The translations under genes were made by a program, and so were the position numbers. Under the pieces are notes generated by a model. The model saw only the letters and a program-made list of their open reading frames with translations, ran no database searches and was not told the DNA's origin. Below are positions 8,822 through 15,000 of a DNA stretch of 23,102 nt, piece after piece. Source of the stretch: GCA-2699365 sp036160955 (GTDB lineage Bacteria > Verrucomicrobiota > Verrucomicrobiia > Opitutales > Coraliomargaritaceae); NCBI GenBank assembly GCA_036160955.1, contig JAYYDJ010000008.1, positions 1 through 23,102 of the forward strand, written 5' to 3'. Every line of letters begins with the position of its first letter. Within the stretch, counting starts at the first letter, position 1.

Positions 8822-9814
8822 TCAATTATCGTCAAAACCATTAGGGTGGCTTTGGTGCCATGCCCAAGCGCTTGCGATAATGTCTTGTACGCTGGAGTAT
8901 TTAACCTCCCAACCTAGCTCGCGCTGAGCCTTGGAGGAGTCCGCATATAAGGCTGGTGGGTCTCCTGCGCGACGACTTGCTTCCACGATTGGCACTTTTA
9001 ACCCGGTTACCGCTTCGACCGCATCGATGATTTCGCGAACCGAGCTTGGGGTGCCCGTGCCCAAATTGTAGAATAATTCTATCCCAGGTGTCTCCAGTTG
9101 TTCAAAAACTGCAATGTGCGCGCGCGACAAATCATCGACGTGAACATAATCTCTCAGGCAAGTGCCGTCAGGCGTAGAATAATCCGTACCAAATATCTTA
9201 ATATTTTCTCGTCGTCCGGTAGCCGCATCAAAAACCAGTGGTATTAAATGTGTTTCTGGGTTGTGGTCCTCGCCTATAGATCCATCTTCAGCAGCTCCTG
9301 CAGCATTGAAGTAACGAAATGCAGCAAAGCTCAATCCGTAGGCTTTTGAAAATGCTTTTAGACAATTCTCTACGTCTAATTTTGTTTGCCCATAAGGATT
9401 GATTGGTGCCTGCGTTAATGATTCCAGCATTGGTAAGGTCTCTGGCTCTCCGTAGGTCGCACACGACGAAGAGAAAACGAACTTCTTCACACCATTATCA
9501 AGCATCGCTTCAAGCAAGCGTAGAGTTGCGACTAAATTATTTTCGTAATATTTACGTGGATCCGTTACGGACTCACCAACGTAGGCAAATGCCGCAAAAT
9601 GCATGACCAGCTCAATTTTTTCATGTTTTAAAATCTGAACGACGCTATCGTAGTCGCCTAAATCACAATCATAAAAAGAAATATCACCAGATACCGCCTC
9701 GCGATGGCCGAAGACGAGATTATCCAAAACCACTGGATGGTAACCCGCCTGCTGCAGCTGACGCACGCAATGACTTCCAATATAACCAGCTCCTCCAACG
9801 ACTAAAACTTTCAT
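8822..9814 (-). CDS. galE: UDP-glucose 4-epimerase
   Basis: This 330-aa extended short-chain dehydrogenase interconverts UDP-glucose and UDP-galactose, and perhaps the N-acetyl forms, supplying precursors for surface polysaccharide. The NAD-binding motif GGAGYIGS is at residues 7-14. The SSSCATYG segment gives Ser117, and the catalytic pair is Tyr141/Lys145 in YGQTK. ASRRAGDPPALYADSSKA near the C-terminus is the classic GalE signature. It is the first gene of the galE-metX-metW run and is divergent from the ketosynthase gene, with 150 bp between the two starts. Link to methionine genes may be only shared transcription; link to the surface-polymer genes in the right part of the window is biochemically plausible but inferred. 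Confidence 0.95.
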   Translation of the reverse strand: MKVLVVGGAGYIGSHCVRQLQQAGYHPVVLDNLVFGHREAVSGDISFYDCDLGDYDSVVQILKHEKIELVMHFAAFAYVGESVTDPRKYYENNLVATLRLLEAMLDNGVKKFVFSSSCATYGEPETLPMLESLTQAPINPYGQTKLDVENCLKAFSKAYGLSFAAFRYFNAAGAAEDGSIGEDHNPETHLIPLVFDAATGRRENIKIFGTDYSTPDGTCLRDYVHVDDLSRAHIAVFEQLETPGIELFYNLGTGTPSSVREIIDAVEAVTGLKVPIVEASRRAGDPPALYADSSKAQRELGWEVKYSSVQDIIASAWAWHQSHPNGFDDN

Positions 9815-9920
9815 GCTTGTAAGTTATGTTCACTAATTGTGCTCTCGGAAAGAAAATAGCGCTCTAAATCTATTTATTTTGATGATTCTTTATTTGCAGA
9901 ATCTCAATGTTTTTACAAGG

Positions 9921-9949
9921 TTGACAGGCACACTTTTGACCGCGCTACT
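9921..9949 (+). promoter_or_regulatory. Candidate promoter for the ketosynthase-ACP-oxidoreductase set
   Basis: A perfect -35 hexamer TTGACA (9921-9926) is followed, after 17 bp, by GCTACT (9944-9949), a poor -10 with 3 matches. If used, transcription would start within about 10 bases of the ATG at 9965, giving a nearly leaderless message. No dyad that would suggest a dedicated regulator is obvious in the 150-bp divergent gap. Confidence 0.3.
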
Positions 9950-9964
9950 CCTTGATCTTTATAA

Positions 9965-11197
9965 ATGCTTAGTCGTATTGTCATAACAGGCGTGGGCCTG
10001 ACATCTCCAAACGGTAATACTTTAGAGGAATATCGAAACAACCTTCTAGGTGGGATTGCAGGTGTACAACTTATTGACATGCGCTACATGGGTAAAGTAC
10101 CTGCTGGAGTATGTAGCTTCGACACTAAAAAATATCAATCTCGCAAAGAATTAAGAGTCGGAACTCGTGCCGGCAGTATTGCAATCTATGCGGCTCATGA
10201 AGCTATACTTAATGCTGGAATCGCCTTAGAATTGATCGATAAGACACGAGTGGGCGTCTATGTCGGCACAACTGAGCATGGGAATGTTGAGACTGAGAAC
10301 GAGGTCTATAATATTTCTAAGTTTGATTATGATACACGCTACTGGACACATCACCATAATCCTCGCACAGTAGCAAATAATCCTGCAGGAGAGATTACCA
10401 TAAACATGGGCATAACTGGACCGCACTACACAATTGGTGCGGCCTGTGCCGCTGGTAACGCAGGGCTTATTCAAGCTGTACAGATGCTACGTCTTGGCGA
10501 AGTAGATCTAGCGCTAGCTGGTGGCGTTAGTGAGAGCATACAATCGTTTGGAATATTTGCTGGGTTTAAAAGTCAAGGCGCACTTGGCAGTCATGATGAT
10601 GTGAGCAAAGCAAGTCGTCCATTCGACAAAAGTCGAAACGGTATTGTTGTGTCAGAGGGTGGAGCTATTTACACATTAGAACGACTAGAAGACGCCCAAG
10701 CCCGCAATGCAACAATACTGGGCGAAATAATTGGCTATCGGATTAATTCAGATGCGAGCGACTACGTATTGCCCAATCCAGAACGTCAGGCAGAGTGTAT
10801 GCATGCTGCACTAAAAAATGCTGGATTATCCGCGAATGATGTCGATCTAGTAAACACTCATGCAACTTCAACACCACAAGGCGATATTCAAGAATGTAAA
10901 GCAATTGAAACTGTATTTGGCTCTAGTCAGAAAACTTACATTAATAATACAAAGAGCTTTATTGGTCACGCTATGGGAGCGGCTGGAGCACTCGAATTAG
11001 CTGGAAACCTTCCCTCCTTTCAGGATAATATAATACATCCAACTATAAACATAGAAGAACTCGACTCTGAATGCGCACTTAAAAATCTTGTAATAAACAA
11101 ACCTCTCAAGGTTGACGCGGTCAAAGTTATACTCAACAACTCTTTTGGTATGCTTGGTATCAATTCTGCACTTATCGTGCAAAAATTGGAAAATTAA
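9965..11197 (+). CDS. Beta-ketoacyl-ACP synthase (FabF-like KAS II family), atypical
   Basis: This 410-aa thiolase-fold condensing enzyme should decarboxylate a malonyl-ACP and extend an acyl chain. The full triad is present: Cys161 in GAACAAGNAG, His299 in NTHATSTPQGD and His335 in KSFIGHAMGAAGALE, with Lys330 also conserved. The C-terminal loop, which is GFGGTN in E. coli FabF with Phe400 as gatekeeper, reads GMLGIN here (Met396, Leu397, Ile399), so acyl-chain gating is probably different. An aromatic/His-rich stretch (DYDTRYWTHHHNP, about 121-133) precedes the active site. The gene is followed 39 bp later by a dedicated ACP and then an FAD oxidoreductase, not by fabD/fabG/fabZ, so it is unlikely to be housekeeping fabF. 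A specialised fatty-acid or polyene role is inferred. Confidence 0.9.
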   Translation: MLSRIVITGVGLTSPNGNTLEEYRNNLLGGIAGVQLIDMRYMGKVPAGVCSFDTKKYQSRKELRVGTRAGSIAIYAAHEAILNAGIALELIDKTRVGVYVGTTEHGNVETENEVYNISKFDYDTRYWTHHHNPRTVANNPAGEITINMGITGPHYTIGAACAAGNAGLIQAVQMLRLGEVDLALAGGVSESIQSFGIFAGFKSQGALGSHDDVSKASRPFDKSRNGIVVSEGGAIYTLERLEDAQARNATILGEIIGYRINSDASDYVLPNPERQAECMHAALKNAGLSANDVDLVNTHATSTPQGDIQECKAIETVFGSSQKTYINNTKSFIGHAMGAAGALELAGNLPSFQDNIIHPTINIEELDSECALKNLVINKPLKVDAVKVILNNSFGMLGINSALIVQKLEN

Positions 11198-11236
11198 GCC
11201 ACCTCTCAATCCATTTAGACAAAGCGCCATATTAAA

Positions 11237-11485
11237 ATGACAGAAGATCAGGTAAAACAAATCGTAATCGATATAATTAAAGAAATCGCTCCCGACGAAG
11301 ACACTTCGGATCTAAAGGGTGCGATTAACCTACGCGAACAAATGGACCTAGATTCTATGGATTTCCTTGATATAGTCATGGAGCTGCGTAAGCAGCACGG
11401 AATCGAAGTACCAGAAGCTGACTACCCTGAACTCGCTTCACTGGATAGTTGCGCCAACTATCTAACGCCAAAATTTAATGCTTAA
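11237..11485 (+). CDS. Acyl carrier protein (dedicated, stand-alone)
   Basis: This 82-aa acidic four-helix carrier protein is predicted to bear a 4'-phosphopantetheine arm on Ser40, in the motif LDSMDFLD (the usual DSL motif with Met in place of Leu). Helix I (about 3-17), helix II starting at the Ser, and helix III (about 58-65) can be read. It lies 39 bp after the ketosynthase and 106 bp before the FAD oxidoreductase on the same strand, which marks it as the carrier for that pathway and not the main AcpP. No phosphopantetheinyl transferase is in the window, so it must be activated by one encoded elsewhere. No Shine-Dalgarno sequence is seen. Confidence 0.92.
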   Translation: MTEDQVKQIVIDIIKEIAPDEDTSDLKGAINLREQMDLDSMDFLDIVMELRKQHGIEVPEADYPELASLDSCANYLTPKFNA

Positions 11486-11591
11486 TAAATCATGGAGTGA
11501 TCCAATTCGACTATTCATTTGATACGTTAGCAGTATTTTATGAACACATGAATTGAGGCGACTGACCTCGACTTCCTAGTTATAAGAATCG

Positions 11592-13034
11592 ATGACCTCA
11601 GAAGAAACCGAACAGGAACATTTTGAGGCAGTTATAATAGGTGCTGGTATGGCTGGACTAGCAGCCGGAATTCGGCTAGCGATTGCAGGAAAAAAAGTAA
11701 TTATTTTAGAGCGTCACAATGCAGCAGGTGGGCTCAATTCTTTCTACAGTATTGAAGGTCGCAAATACGACGTTGGATTGCACGCAATGACTAACTTTGT
11801 CCCCAAGGGCACAAGAGGTACCCCTCTGGCTAAACTATTGCGTCAATTACGCATTCCTTATGATTCATTAGATCTGTGTCCGCAATTTGGCTCAAGAATT
11901 AGTTTCCCAGAACACGATCTTAAATTCTCTAACGATTTTGGGTTACTGGAAACCGAAGTAGCTCGTTCCTTCCCTCGCCAAATCGATGGATTCCAATCAC
12001 TGGTGAAGGATATCCGTCATTTAGATGCTTTTAATCTTAAAGCGCCTCGCGTTTCTGCTCGGCTAGCAGTAAAGCGCTATATCAATGATAGCACCTTAGA
12101 GGACATGCTCTTTTGTCCGGTGATGTATTATGGAAGCGCTCAAGAGCATGATATGGATTTTAATCAGTTCGCTATTATGTTTCGTTCCTTGTTTTTTGAG
12201 GGTTTTGCTCGACCCTTCGAGGGTGTGCGAGTCATTATTCGTCTACTACAAAATAAATATCGCGAATTAGGCGGAGTGCGGCGCATGAAGTGTGGAATTC
12301 AAAAGATTCATAGCGATGGCACTCACGCAACCGCTCTTACTCTTGACTCAGGAAAGATAATCTACGCTGATAAAATCATCTCGACTGCTGGAATTGTTGA
12401 GACACTCCGGCTGTGTACAGACAAACAAGAGGATTGTGCAGTAGAGAACATAGGGAGACTAAGCTTCGCTGAAACGATTACAGTGCTTAATAAACAGCCA
12501 GTGAACTTAGGCTGGGAAGACACTATTATTTTCTTTAACACGCGCAATCGCTTCCGATATGCCCAAGTTAAGGATGGATTAATCGATCCAACAAGTGGAG
12601 TCATTTGCTTGCCTAATAATTACGACTACGGTGAGCGAAAATTGAGCGAAGGAATTTTGCGTATTACTGCGATGGCAAATCACAACCGTTGGTGTGCCCT
12701 GGATGAATCCGATTACCAAGCAGAAAAAGCGAATTGGTATGAGCAATTACAAAAAGTTGCGCTGAAAATTTTACCAGATCTACCCAATGACATTGCGAAC
12801 ACTCAACTTAATGCACACCTCATTACTAAAGATATGTTTACTCCTCGAACTGTAAGAAAGTATACGGGTCACTTAAATGGTGCTATTTACGGAGCTACCA
12901 ACAAGTCAAAGCAGGGTACTACTCACTTGGAAAACCTTTTTATCGCAGGCACCGATCAGGGCTTTCTTGGAATAGTAGGAGCTATGCTAAGCGGCATCTC
13001 CATGGCGAATTTGCACATACTCAAAGACCGCTAA
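11592..13034 (+). CDS. FAD-dependent oxidoreductase, phytoene desaturase/retinol saturase-like
   Basis: This 480-aa protein belongs to the amine-oxidase/CrtI superfamily. The N-terminal dinucleotide fold has GAGMAG at residues 17-22, Glu40 to bind the ribose and GG at 46-47. The following YDVGLHAM (59-66) resembles the FDxGxHY stretch of all-trans-retinol 13,14-reductases more than true phytoene desaturases. The C-terminal FAD-closing motif is NLFIAGTDQGFLGIVGAMLSG (split here as NLFIAGTDQG then FLGIVGAMLSG). Such enzymes desaturate or saturate long unsaturated chains. Sitting after a ketosynthase and an ACP, it probably acts on an ACP-bound or released acyl chain; substrate and direction are inferred. 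The 106-bp leader contains only a small GAGG/CCTC hairpin (11555-11569). Its stop is 1 bp from the convergent hinT stop. Confidence 0.88.
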   Translation: MTSEETEQEHFEAVIIGAGMAGLAAGIRLAIAGKKVIILERHNAAGGLNSFYSIEGRKYDVGLHAMTNFVPKGTRGTPLAKLLRQLRIPYDSLDLCPQFGSRISFPEHDLKFSNDFGLLETEVARSFPRQIDGFQSLVKDIRHLDAFNLKAPRVSARLAVKRYINDSTLEDMLFCPVMYYGSAQEHDMDFNQFAIMFRSLFFEGFARPFEGVRVIIRLLQNKYRELGGVRRMKCGIQKIHSDGTHATALTLDSGKIIYADKIISTAGIVETLRLCTDKQEDCAVENIGRLSFAETITVLNKQPVNLGWEDTIIFFNTRNRFRYAQVKDGLIDPTSGVICLPNNYDYGERKLSEGILRITAMANHNRWCALDESDYQAEKANWYEQLQKVALKILPDLPNDIANTQLNAHLITKDMFTPRTVRKYTGHLNGAIYGATNKSKQGTTHLENLFIAGTDQGFLGIVGAMLSGISMANLHILKDR

Positions 13035-13035
13035 T

Positions 13036-13374
13036 TTATCCTGGAGGCCACTGCATAGGACGTCCCCCTATAACGTGCACATGCAAGTGCGGAACCGATT
13101 CACCTCCATCGAGGCCATTATTAATGACTATACGATAACCTTTGTGTAAGTTCATAGAATTGGCAATTCTCGCAGCAGTAAGTAATAAATGCCCGAGTAA
13201 CTTTTGGTCGCTTTCTTCAGCAGCCGCAATACGAGGAAGGGCTTTTTTAGGAATAACTAGTATATGCGTTGGTGCTTGTGGATTAATGTCATTGATGGCA
13301 AAGCAGAGCGCATCTTCATATTTAATCTTAGCCGGCACGTCACCACTAATGATTTTTTCAAATAGTGTAGTCAT
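13036..13374 (-). CDS. hinT: HIT-family purine nucleoside phosphoramidase (HinT-like)
   Basis: This 112-aa histidine-triad protein hydrolyses adenosine or guanosine phosphoramidates and aminoacyl-AMPs. The signature HLHVHV covers His96, His98 and His100 (with an upstream GESVPHLH context), and IISGDVPAKIKYED at residues 8-21 is the usual HinT N-terminus. Length and the C-terminal GGRPMQWPPG are standard for bacterial HinT. It is the last gene of a minus-strand run (trpB, pabA, nrdR, unknown, hinT), 12 bp after the unknown gene. It meets the plus-strand oxidoreductase tail to tail with one base between the stop codons. Confidence 0.93.
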   Translation of the reverse strand: MTTLFEKIISGDVPAKIKYEDALCFAINDINPQAPTHILVIPKKALPRIAAAEESDQKLLGHLLLTAARIANSMNLHKGYRIVINNGLDGGESVPHLHVHVIGGRPMQWPPG

Positions 13375-13386
13375 AAAAAGAATTTA

Positions 13387-13866
13387 TTATAAAATAACAA
13401 CTTGAAGCTTCGATTCTCGCGAAGCCCATGCACAAGCTAGTTCATTTATCCAATCACGCACACGATGAAACTGAGACTCCCGCGCATTGGTCCATCGCTT
13501 GCCCTCTGGACAAATTGCTTCGCGCAAGCCAGTTACCAGCAATAAAGCCGACCGGCGACCGGCGAGTTTCATCATCTCGGCAACAATAGCCTGACGAATC
13601 CATAAAGGACTTGTTGATTCGGCACTGGGCACATGCCAGTGACAGTAAGCAACTTCACTAGTGGAGGCTTGCCCTAACTGCAACTGGGCAAGCGTAGCAG
13701 CGCCAGACTTCAGCGAAGGATTAAAATCAGCATTATTTTTCTGCTCATTTCCATAAAAATCAATCGCTTTGCGAGCATGCTCTGCTTGCTCGGAATTGGA
13801 AGATCCAGCGCGGGCAAATATCTCATTCAAGCTTCGTAGCTGATCAAGCGGATTAGGTTTGCCCAT
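13387..13866 (-). CDS. Uncharacterised 159-aa protein in the nrdR-hinT operon
   Basis: I do not recognise this protein. The N-terminal half (1-60) is polar and probably helical. The middle (about 60-85) has LAQLQLGQASTSEVAYCHWH, and the second half contains an Arg/Lys-rich amphipathic stretch (IVAEMMKLAGRRSALLLVTGLREAICPEGKR split across 90-122) and ends in a hydrophobic strand LQVVIL. There is no signal peptide or membrane helix. Two Cys and two His around 73-77 and 116 are too few and unpatterned to call a metal site. Its ATG at 13866 overlaps the nrdR stop by 14 bases and hinT follows after 12 bp, so it is translated as part of this operon, which supports it as a real gene. Function is unknown. 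Confidence 0.72.
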   Translation of the reverse strand: MGKPNPLDQLRSLNEIFARAGSSNSEQAEHARKAIDFYGNEQKNNADFNPSLKSGAATLAQLQLGQASTSEVAYCHWHVPSAESTSPLWIRQAIVAEMMKLAGRRSALLLVTGLREAICPEGKRWTNARESQFHRVRDWINELACAWASRESKLQVVIL

Positions 13867-14323
13867 TTTCAGTAGAATCCTTCAATGCATTCACCTCCTG
13901 CGCCAAAGCAGAAATATCACGAAAATCTTTATACACAGAAGCGTAGCGAACATAAGCAATTTGATCTAAATGCTTTAAGCGGCTCATAATTTGTTCCCCT
14001 ACTGCAATAGAAGGTACCTCGTGGTCATATTCCTTCTCCAATGCCACTAAGACATCGGCAATCAGCATTTCAATTTGCATCACATCAATTGGGCGCTTCT
14101 CTACTGCTTTTTTCAACCCTCCAAGCATTTTGGCACGGTCAAAGTCTTCACGTCGACCATCGCGCTTTACTACCTGTAAATCGGACCTTAGCACCTCCTC
14201 AATGGTGGTGAAACGATAACCACATTGAAGACACTCGCGCCGGCGACGAATCGATGTCTCATTTTTACTAGTTCGAGTATCTAGAACTTTCGTATTGTCA
14301 GATGTACACTTAGGACAACGCAT
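13853..14323 (-). CDS. nrdR: Transcriptional repressor NrdR
   Basis: This 156-aa repressor of ribonucleotide reductase genes senses ATP/dATP. The N-terminal zinc ribbon has Cys3, Cys6, Cys31 and Cys34 (MRCPKC and CLQCGYRF), followed by the ATP-cone (about 49-139, starting VVKRDGRREDFD) and the family sequence IAYVRYASVYKDF. The open frame extends to a TTG at 14392 (179 aa), but every NrdR begins at MRCPxC, so ATG 14323 is used. That choice leaves a 93-bp gap after pabA that holds two NrdR-box-like palindromes and a promoter, so the gene is probably autoregulated as well as read from upstream. The end overlaps the next gene by 14 bases. Confidence 0.96.
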   Translation of the reverse strand: MRCPKCTSDNTKVLDTRTSKNETSIRRRRECLQCGYRFTTIEEVLRSDLQVVKRDGRREDFDRAKMLGGLKKAVEKRPIDVMQIEMLIADVLVALEKEYDHEVPSIAVGEQIMSRLKHLDQIAYVRYASVYKDFRDISALAQEVNALKDSTENGQT

Positions 14324-14336
14324 AGTGAATAAGTAG

Positions 14337-14352
14337 ACACAACATATAGTGA
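14337..14352 (-). promoter_or_regulatory. NrdR box 1 (proximal to nrdR)
   Basis: The plus-strand 16-mer ACACAACATATAGTGA fits the known NrdR box pattern (acaCwAtATaTwGtgt) with an intact CAC...GTG-like symmetry around an ATAT core. It lies 13 bases before the nrdR start, inside the predicted leader, and is exactly 30 bp (about three helical turns) from box 2. NrdR normally binds such tandem boxes cooperatively. Confidence 0.75.
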
Positions 14353-14366
14353 AAGGATCCCTGTAA

Positions 14367-14382
14367 ACACTATATTTAGTGA
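14367..14382 (-). promoter_or_regulatory. NrdR box 2 (over the -10 element)
   Basis: The plus-strand 16-mer ACACTATATTTAGTGA has the NrdR box form with CACTA/TAGTG arms. It covers the -10 hexamer of the candidate nrdR promoter, a placement expected for repression. Its start is 30 bp from the start of box 1. The tandem arrangement is much stronger evidence than either box alone. Confidence 0.78.
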
Positions 14383-14397
14383 CTTGACTCAATACAA
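14369..14397 (-). promoter_or_regulatory. Candidate nrdR promoter
   Basis: On the minus strand TTGTAT (14392-14397) and TATAGT (14369-14374) are spaced by 17 bp. The -10 matches consensus at 5 of 6 positions; the -35 is weak. Transcription would begin near 14362, between the two NrdR boxes, giving a leader of about 40 nt. It lies in the 93-bp gap after pabA/trpG. Confidence 0.5.
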
Positions 14398-14416
14398 CCT
14401 ATATCTAGAGGAGGTA

Positions 14417-14983
14417 TTAACCAAGATTCAGGAAATTTTGCAATATTCGCATCCCCTTTTTTGTAGCGACTGACTCTGGGTGAAACTGGACACCCCAAAT
14501 GGGTAATTCTTTGTGCGCAATTCCCATAATCTCACCCTCTTCAGTCCTAGCAGTTACTTGCAAGCACTCTGGTAGACTCTTTGGTTCAATAATCAGAGAG
14601 TGATAGCGAGTTGCCTCAAACGGACTAGGCAGACCTTTAAAAAGATCTTTTTCTTCATGAAGTACTGGGCTTGTCTTGCCATGCATTAGACGATCCGCGC
14701 GAACGACCTCTCCGCCAAAATGCTGACCAATGCTTTGATGGCCTAAGCAAACACCAAGCAAAGGCACTTTGCCTGCAAAAGATTGAATTATGTCCAGGCT
14801 CACCCCTGCCTCGTTTGGGGAGCATGGACCAGGTGAAATCATAATTCGCTCTGGTTGAAGATCAATTGCTTGCTTCACGGTAATTGAGTCATTGCGAAAA
14901 ACTTTTTGCTTTACCCCAAGCTCACCAAAATACTGCACCAAATTATAAGTGAAAGAATCGTAATTATCTATAACAAGTAGCAT
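14417..14983 (-). CDS. Glutamine amidotransferase of anthranilate or aminodeoxychorismate synthase (TrpG/PabA)
   Basis: This 188-aa class I glutamine amidotransferase supplies ammonia to chorismate-using synthases (TrpE for anthranilate, PabB for 4-amino-4-deoxychorismate). The triad is Cys79 in GVCLGHQSIGQ with His168 and Glu170 in VQFHPES; the N-terminal LLVIDNYDSFTYNL and SPGPCSPNEAG are also diagnostic. TrpG and PabA cannot be separated reliably by eye, and many bacteria use one protein for both. It follows trpB by 17 bp, which favours a tryptophan role, but no trpE or pabB is in the window. The nrdR gene lies downstream with its own promoter. Confidence 0.93.
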   Translation of the reverse strand: MLLVIDNYDSFTYNLVQYFGELGVKQKVFRNDSITVKQAIDLQPERIMISPGPCSPNEAGVSLDIIQSFAGKVPLLGVCLGHQSIGQHFGGEVVRADRLMHGKTSPVLHEEKDLFKGLPSPFEATRYHSLIIEPKSLPECLQVTARTEEGEIMGIAHKELPIWGVQFHPESVATKKGMRILQNFLNLG

Positions 14984-15000
14984 AGCTTCACTTTATATTC

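Noticed and set aside
14324..14392. Longer NrdR starting at TTG 14392
   Set aside because: The extra 23 residues lie before the invariant MRCPxC N-terminus and would place both NrdR boxes inside coding sequence.
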